A stretch of DNA of 64,000 nucleotides from Alphaproteobacteria bacterium (GTDB taxonomy: Bacteria > Pseudomonadota > Alphaproteobacteria > Micavibrionales > Micavibrionaceae): the NCBI GenBank assembly GCA_020442385.1, contig JAGRKE010000014.1:186001-250000 (forward strand). The letters run 5' to 3'. Below the pieces are notes generated by a model. That model did not search any database and had not been told where the DNA came from. It saw nothing but the letters and a program-made list of their open reading frames with translations. Each line of letters begins with the position of its first letter. Positions within the stretch are counted from its first letter, which is position 1. Shown piece after piece: positions 17,098-25,978 of the stretch. The position numbers were made by a program, and so were the translations under genes.

Positions 17098-17598
17098 TTA
17101 GAGGATTTCGTCGATCCGGCCCTCAGGCATATTCCCCGGCACAATCGTTAAGGGCACACTCAGCTTGTTCAGCCCCTTTCCCGCAAAGTAAGACACCAGC
17201 GGTCCCGGCGAGCTGGAATGCGCCGCGCCGCCCAGAATAAGCTTTGAGATATTCGGGTCGTTATCAATGGTCTCCAGAATGGTTTCGGCTAAATTGCCTG
17301 CCTCTTTCAAATACAGCGCAGGCATGGTTGAAGAACGTTCATTGATCACCATGGCCGCCTTCAAAAGCTCGCCTTCCGCCTCCTGACGGTATTCTTCGTG
17401 CAAACGCTCTTGCACGCCGCCCCATTGCTGAAAGAAGCCTTCCTTATCCAGCGCATGCAACAAAGCCAGCCGCGCGCCATTAGCCTGCGCCAACTTCGCC
17501 GCATAGACCAGCGCAACCTGAAACTCTTCCGAGCTATCCACCACCAGCAGATAAACTGGCTGCGAAGCGGCGTTGCTTTTATTCTTGGCCTTGCTCAT
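17098..17598 (-). CDS. universal stress protein (UspA family)
   Basis: The 166-residue protein shows the Usp alpha/beta fold: an N-terminal strand YLLVVDSSEEFQVALVYA, then the C-terminal ATP-loop-like segment LILGGAAHSSSPGPLVSYF (the family form is G-x2-G-x9-G-S/T), ending with a VPLTIVPG strand. It lies 16 bases after the TIGR02186 gene and is probably in its operon (TauE-TIGR02186-Usp). A GAGGAAT ribosome-binding site is present. The substrate or partner is unknown. Confidence 0.88.
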   Translation of the reverse strand: MSKAKNKSNAASQPVYLLVVDSSEEFQVALVYAAKLAQANGARLALLHALDKEGFFQQWGGVQERLHEEYRQEAEGELLKAAMVINERSSTMPALYLKEAGNLAETILETIDNDPNISKLILGGAAHSSSPGPLVSYFAGKGLNKLSVPLTIVPGNMPEGRIDEIL

Positions 17599-17614
17599 TC
17601 TATTTATTCCTCAA

Positions 17615-18361
17615 TCAGCTTAGTTTACGGCGAAGCGCATTGGAAAACCAGCCCACACCCATCGCAAACGCCACACACATTAATCCATAGATAAACGACC
17701 ACGATTTGGAAAAGCTGTTAATCGCCGCGCTTTTGCCAACTTGCGCCACCTTGACCTCGGTCTCGCGCATATCAACAACCCGTCCGCCGCGGATCAAATA
17801 TGTTTCGATCGTATACAGCCCCGTGGGCACGTTGGACGGAATATAAATCGTGGTGCGGAAGAATTTATCATCAATATAGGTGATTGGCTCCGGCTCCGTC
17901 GGGAACAGCCCTTGCGCCTGCTCGTTCCTGATCAGCGCATTTTGGAATTCCTGCACCAGCGCCGCGTCCTCGCCTTCGTCGCGCGGACGAAATTTCAGGG
18001 TCTCAACCCCGATTGTATACTCGCGGCGCAACGCGTCCGGGCCTATTTTTGCCTCATCCGTACTCAGCGCGTAGTCATAAAAGGCCGGAACGGACTCAAA
18101 CACCATATTGGTGCGGTTCATCCAAATCCCGAACACATTTTCCTTGCGCCGGACGACCATCTCACGCGCCGGACCTTTAATCGTGATTGCAATATCGCCC
18201 GGCTCATCCTGCACACCGAATAGCGAAAGATACGATCCCGTAAAGCCCGTCGTGATGTCAACATGATCAACCGCCAGATCGACCGCAATCACATCATCCG
18301 CCGCGCGCACAGCGCTCAGAGGTAGTACAATCAAAACAGCGATGATCAGTAAAATCCGCAT
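17615..18361 (-). CDS. TIGR02186-family membrane-anchored periplasmic protein
   Basis: Family of unknown function that is linked to TauE/SafE transporters in alphaproteobacteria. Seen: a signal peptide (residues about 1-21, AVRAAD cleavage region), a periplasmic beta-rich domain containing VDITTGFTGSYLSLFG and IVIKGP-like strands, and a C-terminal membrane helix (about 222-240) followed by a basic tail. Its ATG overlaps the TauE stop by one base (TGATG), so the two are translationally coupled. A role in sulfur-oxyanion export is inferred only from this pairing. Confidence 0.85.
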   Translation of the reverse strand: MRILLIIAVLIVLPLSAVRAADDVIAVDLAVDHVDITTGFTGSYLSLFGVQDEPGDIAITIKGPAREMVVRRKENVFGIWMNRTNMVFESVPAFYDYALSTDEAKIGPDALRREYTIGVETLKFRPRDEGEDAALVQEFQNALIRNEQAQGLFPTEPEPITYIDDKFFRTTIYIPSNVPTGLYTIETYLIRGGRVVDMRETEVKVAQVGKSAAINSFSKSWSFIYGLMCVAFAMGVGWFSNALRRKLS

Positions 18362-19284
18362 CAATGCCCCCCTCTCACAACTGTTGAGAAAATTTCTTCC
18401 GGCGCGATAAACAAATTCCCAGAGAGCTGGATGCTCACAATAATAATCAGCAGCGCCAGCATAATCCGCGCATGCAGCGGCCTGATCTTACCTGTAAACA
18501 GCACGCCAACCTGCGCGCCAATCACGCCGCCAGCAATCAAAATCGCCGCCAGCAGCGCGTCCACGGTATTGTTCGTCACCGCATGCAGCATGGTCGAGAT
18601 CGATGTCGTAAAAATAATCTGGAACAGCGAGGTCCCCGCCACCACCAATGTGGGCATGCCGATAATGTAAATCATCGCCGGAACCAGCAAAAATCCCCCG
18701 CCAATCCCCAAAATCGAAGCCAAAATACCGCCGATAAACCCAACCCCGACGGGCAAAACCGCGCTGATATAAAGGTTGGAGCGGCTAAAGCGCGTCTTGA
18801 ACGGCAGCGCCGCCTTAAAATTTGAAATCTTGTTGGTGTTAAATTCGCTGCGCATATTTTTCTTTTTGAAAAACATCGAAAACGCACTCTCGGCCAGCAT
18901 CAATGTCCCGATAGAGCTGAGCAGCACCACATACAAAACAGAGATCACGAAATCGATCTGCCCCAGATATTGCAGCAACTTAAAGATGGAGATACCGATC
19001 ACCGACCCGGCCGTAGAGCCCATCAGCATAAAGCCGCCCATTTTGAAATCGACGTGCCCTTTGCGCAAATGCCCCAACACGCCCGATGTACCGTTCGCGA
19101 CAATCTGGCAGGGCTGCGTCCCCACCGCGATGGCGGGCGGCACGCCTGTAAAAATCAAAAACGGCGTGGTCAAAAACCCGCCGCCAATCCCGAACAATCC
19201 TGATAGAAACCCCACAAATGCGCTGACCATGAAAATGGACTCGGCGGAAATCGCCATCTCGGCAATGGGAAGGTAAACCTGCAT
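18361..19284 (-). CDS. sulfite exporter TauE/SafE family permease
   Basis: An inner-membrane permease of 307 residues with about eight helices. The two halves each carry the family repeat motif (SGLFGIGGGF near residue 28 and ASILGIGGGFLLVP near 190). A basic cytoplasmic loop (FKKKNMRSEF region, about 140-160) separates them. Relatives export sulfite, sulfoacetate or related organosulfur anions. The substrate here is unknown. It is the first gene of a three-gene unit with the TIGR02186 and Usp genes. Confidence 0.9.
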   Translation of the reverse strand: MQVYLPIAEMAISAESIFMVSAFVGFLSGLFGIGGGFLTTPFLIFTGVPPAIAVGTQPCQIVANGTSGVLGHLRKGHVDFKMGGFMLMGSTAGSVIGISIFKLLQYLGQIDFVISVLYVVLLSSIGTLMLAESAFSMFFKKKNMRSEFNTNKISNFKAALPFKTRFSRSNLYISAVLPVGVGFIGGILASILGIGGGFLLVPAMIYIIGMPTLVVAGTSLFQIIFTTSISTMLHAVTNNTVDALLAAILIAGGVIGAQVGVLFTGKIRPLHARIMLALLIIIVSIQLSGNLFIAPEEIFSTVVRGGH

Positions 19285-19378
19285 AAAACCTTGTAACTAT
19301 GGTGTTGTTTTTACCGCTAAAAACCCTAGCGCAGGCAGCCCCGCCCTGTCGATAGAAAACCCAAAAAACACACAGACA

Positions 19379-19496
19379 TTTGCTTTATAAAGCGAGCGAA
19401 AACGCAGTCTTTCGAGAACCGAAACGCAGCATAGTTTGACCTATGTGAGTATCGGAAGCGCAGAAAGGCTGCGTTTGCAGGTCTTTAGAAAGCAAA
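19379..19496 (-). repeat. covarying palindromic element, copy A
   Basis: Four nested helices: TTTGCTTT (19379-19386) with AAAGCAAA (19489-19496); AAACGCAGTCTTTC (19400-19413) with GAAAGGCTGCGTTT (19463-19476); CCGA (19419) with TCGG (19452); CATAG (19430) with CTATG (19441). The loop strands CGAGAACCG and CGGAAGCGCAG are shared with copies B, C and D. It ends exactly at the stop codon of the 19497 gene, so it would form the 3' end of that message. Confidence 0.9.
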
Positions 19497-20150
19497 TTAA
19501 TAAACGGCGACTTTTCCCGGCTCGTTATGGATGCGCAACACGCCATCACCGGGGAAGTATCGGTAATCCCCGCCGGGCAGCTCGTGGATTTCCTTGCGGA
19601 AATCAATGCTGTCGGCGATATGGCGGAAGGTCGGATACCATGTCTCGAACGCCGATCTCTCGGACGAGCACTCGAAAATATAAGCCTTATCCCGATACAA
19701 TGACACGAAAGCCAGCGCCCGGCGCTGCATCGCGGGCAAGGCATCGGGGATATAGCTGATATGGGCATAACTGCCGTAGCCGCGGCCCAACCCGCTATTA
19801 TCCTGCACCTTATCTACATTGGCATTAAGGAATTCCCCCGCATACGCATCCCAAAAATCGCGGCTGAAATCGATATGCTGCACATTGGCGGCATAGCGGC
19901 GCGGGTAAATCACATTGCGCAGGTCCTCCCGCACGCGCAGGCGGCACATCGGCATCGACCCGTCATCGGGCGCGACAATGCTCAAAACCTCATCGGGCTT
20001 TTGATGATGGATCATGCGCCATGTGTCGGGATAGCTCAGCGAGGCTTTGCTCTTCGCATCCTGCCAGAAAAACTCATGGGCCTGCGCGCTTGCGCCTGTA
20101 ATCCCTAGAAAAAGAAGACCGATCAGAGCTGATCGTAAAAAGACTTTCAT
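19497..20150 (-). CDS. hypothetical exported protein, 217 aa
   Basis: A cleavable signal peptide (residues 1-24, ending ASAQA) targets it to the periplasm. The mature part begins with a strand-rich segment (KASLSYPDTWRMI) of the kind seen in PsbP-like or DUF1795-like proteins, but I do not claim membership. Two cysteines (in MPMCRLRV and FECSSERS) could form a disulfide. A GGTGTGG sequence precedes the ATG. Copy A of the palindromic element directly follows its stop. Confidence 0.7.
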   Translation of the reverse strand: MKVFLRSALIGLLFLGITGASAQAHEFFWQDAKSKASLSYPDTWRMIHHQKPDEVLSIVAPDDGSMPMCRLRVREDLRNVIYPRRYAANVQHIDFSRDFWDAYAGEFLNANVDKVQDNSGLGRGYGSYAHISYIPDALPAMQRRALAFVSLYRDKAYIFECSSERSAFETWYPTFRHIADSIDFRKEIHELPGGDYRYFPGDGVLRIHNEPGKVAVY

Positions 20151-20244
20151 ACCACACCGTTACGATTGAATTTCAGAACCAAATCCAAGTTTCAGTATGC
20201 CAGATTTTCCCGAATCACACCAGCTTTAAGACAATATCTTGAAA

Positions 20245-20976
20245 TTATCCCTTGGGTTTGGGAGAGGGCGCAAAGGCAGCAACAATGTGCAAGGGGTCAT
20301 ACTGAGAAAATTCTCCAATACGCTTTTGAAATCTGTCCTGCAGAGCAGCAACACCTTCGGGGCTAAAATCAAACGGAAGAACAGCTACAATCCCGTCAGA
20401 ATCTTCTCCAGCCGAAATGGCTTGTGCCTGATCAGATTTCACCCTCATTCTGATTGCATGAAGAATAGCAGGTAGAGGAATATCTAGAAAAACAAAAGGT
20501 TTATCGGACTTATCAAGCTCAACAACCGTTTTGAAAAAAGGCACTTGAGTATCAAGGCTAAAATCCGAACTTCGATAATTATCTTTAATTTCCAAATTAT
20601 TAACCACCCTTGTGTCTCGGTAGACATTAAATTCGTTCTGAACAGCTCTCTCAATCTCAAAGAACTTCATTTCAGGATAAGTTTTTCTAAAACGCTTCAC
20701 CTCATCGCCGCTAATTTTTTTGTAAGCATAATCCGACAATATTTTATGGTTTGAGACAACCGAACGAATAGATTTGACAGTAAAAACAGGCCCGCCAGTT
20801 TCAAGAAAGGCAAGCAAGTAAACATCCGTACCGTCAAAATAAAATTGTCTAACGGCGGGCGCATTTTTCAAAGATGCCTTTGGGTTAACAACCGATTTCA
20901 AAACCTGATCCAGCGATAAAGGAAGGCCGTCCTTAGACACAAGTGGATTAAATTTTACGCGGCAATTGGCTGTCAT
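20245..20976 (-). CDS. hypothetical protein, 243 aa
   Basis: I do not recognise it. It has no signal peptide or membrane segment. It is rich in Val, Lys, Asp and Phe with a predicted mixed alpha/beta pattern. Base composition is more A+T-rich than the neighbouring housekeeping genes. A GAAGAGA ribosome-binding site supports the start. It stands alone between two other orphans on the same strand, with gaps of 94 and 74 bases, so cotranscription with the upstream 21051 gene is possible. Confidence 0.7.
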   Translation of the reverse strand: MTANCRVKFNPLVSKDGLPLSLDQVLKSVVNPKASLKNAPAVRQFYFDGTDVYLLAFLETGGPVFTVKSIRSVVSNHKILSDYAYKKISGDEVKRFRKTYPEMKFFEIERAVQNEFNVYRDTRVVNNLEIKDNYRSSDFSLDTQVPFFKTVVELDKSDKPFVFLDIPLPAILHAIRMRVKSDQAQAISAGEDSDGIVAVLPFDFSPEGVAALQDRFQKRIGEFSQYDPLHIVAAFAPSPKPKG

Positions 20977-21050
20977 AAAAATCTCTTCAAACGCAGTTAA
21001 GGCTTGTGGTTTAACACAGGCTTTTTACTTATGTAAAGATTTTTTATGCC

Positions 21051-21680
21051 TTACGCCGCAGGAATTTGCGGACTACTGGGCTGCGCCATCTCAAGCGGCT
21101 TCACGGTTCTGACATCCAAAGCGCCGCCATGTTTCAGCATATTGTTAAAGACCTTTGCAATCTCATGCATATCACCCTGTTGCCATTCGCCTGAGTGTGC
21201 ATGCTCGACAGTTTCATCAAAAAGCCGCACGCCGTATTGAACACGGCCGTCAGATCCCGCATGGCGCATCACAAACGGTTCGGCCGCCGTAATTTGTCCT
21301 GTTAATTCTTGTGAAGCAGGCCCGCCCTCACCCAGCGTTTTCGAATTAAAAATAAAGCTGATCGGAAGGTCATACCCGTCGCGGTGCGGCCACTTAGAGG
21401 GAGATACATCATAACGATGCAGCTGCTCGACATAGGCCTTGGTCTCTTGATTGGCAATATTCAAAATGCGGGCATTGGCGAATTTTTGCTGGCGCAGGTT
21501 TTGAAACGCGGCCAGCGGGATATCCAGATCAACCGTGTAATCCTTCATCCAGCCTTTCAGAACAAGCCTTGTTTTCTCGGCAGCCTCAGCTGTCGCCTGC
21601 AGCGCGAACGCCTCTTTAAGCTCGCCCATTCTAAGCCCGCCGCCGCGCGCCTGCGCTTGAAAGAAAACCAAAAGATCCAT
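21051..21680 (-). CDS. hypothetical protein, 209 aa
   Basis: No family recognised. It begins with a short hydrophobic stretch (MDLLVFFQAQA) but this is too short for a signal peptide. The middle (residues 40-130) reads as an alpha/beta domain with FIFNSKTLGEGGPASQELTG. The C-terminus is Pro/Ser/Ala-rich. A GGGGG run 6 bases before the ATG may serve as the ribosome-binding site. The next gene upstream on the same strand is trpS, whose stop is 77 bases away. Confidence 0.65.
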   Translation of the reverse strand: MDLLVFFQAQARGGGLRMGELKEAFALQATAEAAEKTRLVLKGWMKDYTVDLDIPLAAFQNLRQQKFANARILNIANQETKAYVEQLHRYDVSPSKWPHRDGYDLPISFIFNSKTLGEGGPASQELTGQITAAEPFVMRHAGSDGRVQYGVRLFDETVEHAHSGEWQQGDMHEIAKVFNNMLKHGGALDVRTVKPLEMAQPSSPQIPAA

Positions 21681-21757
21681 GAAGCCCCCGCATGATCATT
21701 TCGAAAGATCAAGCTTAAGAACAAGATTTGAACAAAGTCAAAAGGAAGCTGAAAAAT

Positions 21758-22762
21758 TTATCCCCAGAACCCCATAATGTCGCGGGTCTCGGACAGGGTT
21801 TTTTCGGCGATCGCATTGGCTTTTTCATTACCCGCGCGCAAGACCGCATCAATCTGCGCGGGGTCGGCCAGCAATTCACGCATGCGGCTTGTAATCGGCT
21901 CCAGATGCGCGACCGCCAGATCGGCCAGCTCGGTTTTGAAATCGCCCCAGCCCTGACCTTCGCGCCCTTTCAGAACATCCGCCTTTGATACCGCAGCCAG
22001 CGCCGCATAAATCGTCACCAGATTATCCGCACCCGCGCGCCCCTCCAGCCCCTCAACATTTGCAGGCAGCGGTTCCGCATCGGTTTGCGCTTTTTTGATT
22101 TTCTTGCGGATTGTGTCCGCATCATCGGTCAGGTTAATCCGGCTCTTCTCGGACGGGTCGGACTTGCTCATCTTCTTCGTGCCATCCGCCAGGCTCATCA
22201 CCCTTGTGGCCAAGCCCATAATATACGGCTCTGGCTGCACAAAATGCTCAACACCAAAGCGCGTGTTAAAGGTGCTGGCCAGCTCACGGCTCAGCTCCAG
22301 ATGCTGTTTCTGATCATCGCCGACGGGCACGTGCGTGGCCTTATAGAGCAAAATATCCGCCGCCATCAAAACCGGGTAGGAAAACAGGCCTAGCCCCGCG
22401 CGCTCGGCATTCTTTCCGGCCTTATCCTTAAACTGCGTCATGCGCTCCAGCTTGCCCATCTGCGCCATCGTGGCCAGCAGCCACATCAGCTCGCTATGCG
22501 CGGGCACGGCGGACTGCACAAAAATCGCGCTTTTGGCTGGATCAATCCCACCGGCAATATAGGCCGCGGCAATCTCGCGCGTTGCCTGCGCCAGTCCGTC
22601 ACGCTCATAGGGCTGGGTGATCGCGTGCAAATCCACCACGCCGTAGAGACACTCACTGCCGGGTTCGTCCTGCAAATTTACCCAATTACGAAGCGCGCCC
22701 AAATAATTCCCCAAATGGAGATGGCTGGTCGGCTGCATGCAGGATAAAATTCGTTTAGACAT
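21758..22762 (-). CDS. trpS: tryptophanyl-tRNA synthetase
   Basis: Class Ic synthetase of 334 residues, the normal bacterial size. Seen: the HIGH-type motif in [13 protein letters not shown] (about residues 12-24), KMSKSDPS near residue 195, and a [15 protein letters not shown] segment that binds tryptophan. A GAGAG ribosome-binding site precedes the ATG. murJ lies upstream on the same strand, separated by palindromic copy B, so the two may or may not share a transcript. Confidence 0.97.
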   Translation of the reverse strand: MSKRILSCMQPTSHLHLGNYLGALRNWVNLQDEPGSECLYGVVDLHAITQPYERDGLAQATREIAAAYIAGGIDPAKSAIFVQSAVPAHSELMWLLATMAQMGKLERMTQFKDKAGKNAERAGLGLFSYPVLMAADILLYKATHVPVGDDQKQHLELSRELASTFNTRFGVEHFVQPEPYIMGLATRVMSLADGTKKMSKSDPSEKSRINLTDDADTIRKKIKKAQTDAEPLPANVEGLEGRAGADNLVTIYAALAAVSKADVLKGREGQGWGDFKTELADLAVAHLEPITSRMRELLADPAQIDAVLRAGNEKANAIAEKTLSETRDIMGFWG

Positions 22763-22788
22763 CTACGCTCTCTTTATTCTTTTAAAAC

Positions 22789-22910
22789 AAAATCGTTCAG
22801 TATGAGGCGAAAATGAAGTTTTTTGAGCATCCGCCTCGCAGTGTATATAGACATACACGAGAAGCGGACGCGGAAAAAAGCTTTATTTGCAGCCCTTAAT
22901 GAGCGATTTT
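22789..22910 (-). repeat. covarying palindromic element, copy B
   Basis: Helices: AAAATCGTTCA (22789-22799) with TGAGCGATTTT (22900-22910), 10 of 11 paired; AAATGAAGTTTTTT (22811) with AAAAAAGCTTTATTT (22874), one bulge; CCGC (22831) with GCGG (22864); GTGTAT (22841) with ATACAC (22853). The right side covers the murJ stop codon, so the last murJ codons (SLIKGCK) lie inside the element. Confidence 0.9.
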
Positions 22911-24421
22911 ACATCGTCAAGGGTTATAAGCCCTAAGCCCAGCGCGCTCAACCCATAAATCACGCTGCCTGTCAGCACAATCAGGATCAAATGCGGAATT
23001 TTATGCATCTCGATGGTGGCCTGCTCCAGCCCCCAAACCATGCCATAGGTCACGCCGATCATGATCCCGCTCGCGGTCAGAATTTTCACAAACGCGCCCT
23101 TGAAACGGTCATCAAAGCCAAAGCCCTCGCGCGCCTTCATCACCCGCCAATGCAGCGTGAATTGCAGCCACCCCGCAACCGAGGTCGCCAGCGCAATCCC
23201 CGCCACGCCGATAAACTGGATCAGCACAAGGCTCAGCGCGATGTTAAAAAGCGTTCCGGCAATTGCGATTTTCACCGGGGTTTTGGTATCGCCATGCGCC
23301 CAATGCACCGTCGAGAAAACCTTGATCGCAATATGCGCGCTCAGGCCCAGCGTATAGGCCATCAGAACCGAAGAAGTCTCATGCGTGGCCAATGCCTCGA
23401 ACGCGCCGCGCTCAAACAACGTGCCGATAATCGGCGTTGCAAACACCGCCAGCGCGAAGGAGGCCGGCAGGCCCAGCAGAAAACAATATTCCATCGCGCG
23501 GTTAAACAGGTCTGATGCCTCTTGCTTGCGCGCCCCCGCCACAGCTTTAGAGAGCATCGGCAGCAGCGCCGTGCCCACCGCAATCCCGATCATCCCCAGC
23601 GGCAGCTGGTTTAAACGGTCCGCATAATACAGATACGAAATCGCGCCCGTACCCATGAACGAACCGATAATCATGTCGGCGAACAAATTGAGCTGCACCA
23701 CGCCCGCGCCGACAACGCCCGGCCCCATCAGCTTGAAAATCTTTTTCACATCCGCATCAAAGCGCGGCAGCGCAATCTTCACCCGGAAACCCGCGCGCCA
23801 CGCGCTCGCCAGCAGCCAGATCAGCTGTAACACACCCGCGGCCAAAACGCCCCAAGCCATCGCATGCCCCGCGGTTTCAAACATATCACTCATCAGCAGC
23901 GCGGCAATCAACGCAACATTGAACAACACAGGCGCAAAGGCAAAGGGCGCAAAACGGTTCAGCGCATTCAAAACCCCGCCCAGCAGCGCGGTCAGCGACA
24001 TAAACACCAGATAGGGGAAGGTGATGCGCGTCAGTTCCACGGCGGTGTAATAGCGCAGCGGGTCATCGCTAAAACCCGGCGCAATCCCGTACATCAGCCA
24101 CGGCGTCGCCCACATCGCCAACAACACAAAGCCCGAAAGCAGGCCCAGCATCACCATAAACATATTGCCCGCAAACGCATCGGCGCGCCCGCGCCCGTCT
24201 TTCTCCAGCATTTCCGAATAGACCGGCACGAAGGAAACGCTAAACGCCCCTTCCGCCGTTATACGGCGAAAAAGATTGGGCAGCTTCAGCGCGACAATAA
24301 ACGCATCGGCAATCGGCCCTGCGCCCAAAATGGCCGCGGTCATAATATCTCTGATAAATCCGGCAATACGCGACAAGCCCGTCAGACCCGCCACCGTCGC
24401 CATAGCTTTTGCGAGTTTCAT
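22883..24421 (-). CDS. murJ: lipid II flippase MurJ
   Basis: Moves lipid II across the inner membrane for peptidoglycan synthesis. It is a MOP-superfamily protein of 512 residues with about 14 membrane helices. The N-terminus is diagnostic (GLSRIAGFIRDIMTAAILGA), followed by LPNLFRRITAEGAFSVSFVP with the conserved arginines. It is divergent from ubiE with 38 bases between starts, so their promoters overlap. The final residues and stop are within palindromic copy B. Essentiality is expected from the family. Confidence 0.95.
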   Translation of the reverse strand: MKLAKAMATVAGLTGLSRIAGFIRDIMTAAILGAGPIADAFIVALKLPNLFRRITAEGAFSVSFVPVYSEMLEKDGRGRADAFAGNMFMVMLGLLSGFVLLAMWATPWLMYGIAPGFSDDPLRYYTAVELTRITFPYLVFMSLTALLGGVLNALNRFAPFAFAPVLFNVALIAALLMSDMFETAGHAMAWGVLAAGVLQLIWLLASAWRAGFRVKIALPRFDADVKKIFKLMGPGVVGAGVVQLNLFADMIIGSFMGTGAISYLYYADRLNQLPLGMIGIAVGTALLPMLSKAVAGARKQEASDLFNRAMEYCFLLGLPASFALAVFATPIIGTLFERGAFEALATHETSSVLMAYTLGLSAHIAIKVFSTVHWAHGDTKTPVKIAIAGTLFNIALSLVLIQFIGVAGIALATSVAGWLQFTLHWRVMKAREGFGFDDRFKGAFVKILTASGIMIGVTYGMVWGLEQATIEMHKIPHLILIVLTGSVIYGLSALGLGLITLDDVKSLIKGCK

Positions 24422-24459
24422 ATGCTATGTACTAGCACCGTTTTAATAGTGAGAACAGT

Positions 24460-25209
24460 ATGCAAAACCCTGAATCCACGCAATTTGGTCAAAAAACCGT
24501 CACGCCCGATGAAAAAACGGGTCTTGTACGCGGGGTGTTTGATTCCGTCGCCGACAAATACGACCTTATGAATGATCTGATGTCCGGCGGCGTGCACCGC
24601 CTGTGGAAGGACCGTTTTGTCCGCGATATCCGCCCGCGCGCCGATCTCAAATATCTCGATGTGGCGGGCGGCACGGGCGATATTGCCTTCCGCATTAAGA
24701 AACGCGCCGGAGCGAATGCCGACATCACCATCTTTGATCTGAACGAGCAGATGCTGACCGTCGGGCGAGACCGCGCCATTGATAAGGGCTGGTTAGACGG
24801 TTTTGAATGGGTGACCGGCAATGCCGAATCCCTGCCCTTCCCGGACAATCATTTTGATGTGTATACAATCGCGTTTGGTCTGCGCAATGTTACCCGTATC
24901 GATACGGCCCTGGCTGAGGCCGCGCGCGTGCTCAAACCCGGCGGGTGGTTCTTCTGCCTTGAATTCTCACACGTCAAAGACCCATTTTTATCAAAGGCTT
25001 ATGATGTGTATTCTAAAGCATTTATTCCGCAAATGGGCAAATTGGTCGCCAATGACGCAGACAGCTATGAATATCTGATTGAGAGCATTCGCAAGATGCC
25101 GACGCAGGAAGATTTGTGCGCGCGCATGGAAAAAGCGGGCCTGAAAAAGGCAGTGTTTTCAAACCTTTCTGCCGGAATCGTTGCGATTCACAAAGGTTAT
25201 AAAATTTAA
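24460..25209 (+). CDS. ubiE: ubiquinone/menaquinone C-methyltransferase
   Basis: SAM-dependent C-methylation of the quinone ring. The protein has 249 residues. Seen: the N-terminal VRGVFDSVADKYDLMNDLMS signature, SAM motif LDVAGGTGDIAF (residues 66-77), NAESLPFPDN (121-130), and FGLRNVTRIDTALAEAARVL. It acts with UbiK (12472) in the same pathway although the genes are apart. A downstream gap of 167 bases has no clear terminator. Confidence 0.96.
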   Translation: MQNPESTQFGQKTVTPDEKTGLVRGVFDSVADKYDLMNDLMSGGVHRLWKDRFVRDIRPRADLKYLDVAGGTGDIAFRIKKRAGANADITIFDLNEQMLTVGRDRAIDKGWLDGFEWVTGNAESLPFPDNHFDVYTIAFGLRNVTRIDTALAEAARVLKPGGWFFCLEFSHVKDPFLSKAYDVYSKAFIPQMGKLVANDADSYEYLIESIRKMPTQEDLCARMEKAGLKKAVFSNLSAGIVAIHKGYKI

Positions 25210-25376
25210 CATAATTAAAATTTTACAATATTTACAGAGCTTTACGCTTTTATATTGACAAATCATACGATTACGCGCTTTACTGCCCCTATCTTGTAAA
25301 ACTATGTTACATAATATTCGTCAATAACGGCGACATAATATGTGGGTACTATCAAATATTGGAGAGGATTACTCGT

Positions 25377-25883
25377 ATGAGCAATTTTACTAAATCAATC
25401 GTTTACTCAGGTTTCGTTTTGGCTGCGGGCGTTATTGCTATTCTCGCGATCCAGAGCAACATGACAGAAGACGGCGCAACATTCGCAACAATGGAGCCTG
25501 CCGCTGGTGAATCAACAATCGGTACACTGGGCGAAGCCGCTGAAGGCATTTCAACATCAATCACAGAAGCTTCTGCAGACGCAATGGAAGCTGCTGGCGA
25601 AATGGCTGATGATGCTGCCGATGCTATGGGCGATGCTGCTGACGCAACTGCTGAAGCTGCCGGCGATGCCATGGAAGCGACTAAAGAAGCCGCTGAAGAG
25701 GCTTATGAAGGCGCAAAAGACATGGCGCACGATGCCGCTGACGCTGTTGAAGACGCGACTGAGCCTGCCGCAGGCGCAGCCGACGAGGCAATGGACGGGG
25801 CAACTGACGCTGCTGACGACGCCGCTGACGCGATGGGTGAAGCCGCTGACGAAGCACACGACATGGAAGGCGCTTCTCACTAA
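25377..25883 (+). CDS. membrane-anchored Ala/Glu/Asp-rich helical repeat protein, 168 aa
   Basis: A single N-terminal membrane helix (about residues 9-27) anchors a 130-residue tail built almost only of Ala, Asp, Glu, Met and Gly. Short units recur (ADDAADAMGDAAD, AEAAGDAMEATKEAAEEA). The pattern predicts one long acidic amphipathic helix, like LEA-type or apolipoprotein-like stress proteins; no family is assigned. The ATG at 25377 follows GGAGAGGA. The tail uses repetitive GCN/GAN codons and may slip in replication. Two hairpins, the second a strong terminator, follow. Confidence 0.8.
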   Translation: MSNFTKSIVYSGFVLAAGVIAILAIQSNMTEDGATFATMEPAAGESTIGTLGEAAEGISTSITEASADAMEAAGEMADDAADAMGDAADATAEAAGDAMEATKEAAEEAYEGAKDMAHDAADAVEDATEPAAGAADEAMDGATDAADDAADAMGEAADEAHDMEGASH

Positions 25884-25890
25884 GATTTGA

Positions 25891-25960
25891 GCAGGGCTCT
25901 CATGAAGAGCCTGCACACACACAAAACCCCGCCCGAACCTCTGGTCAAGGCGGGGTTTTT
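25891..25960 (+). terminator. hairpin plus rho-independent terminator
   Basis: The strong terminator is AAAACCCCGCC (25923-25933) pairing with GGCGGGGTTTT (25949-25959), an 11-bp stem followed by T. A first hairpin (GCAGGGCTCT at 25891 with AGAGCCTGC at 25906) has one bulge. Together they end the 25377 gene just before coaBC, 19 bases upstream of its ATG. Confidence 0.85.
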
Positions 25961-25978
25961 GCTATATATGATGGCGAC

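Noticed and set aside
16929..17144. 71-codon open frame in the nfu-usp gap
   Set aside because: It is translated through the palindromic repeat and into the usp gene; a shadow of the repeat.
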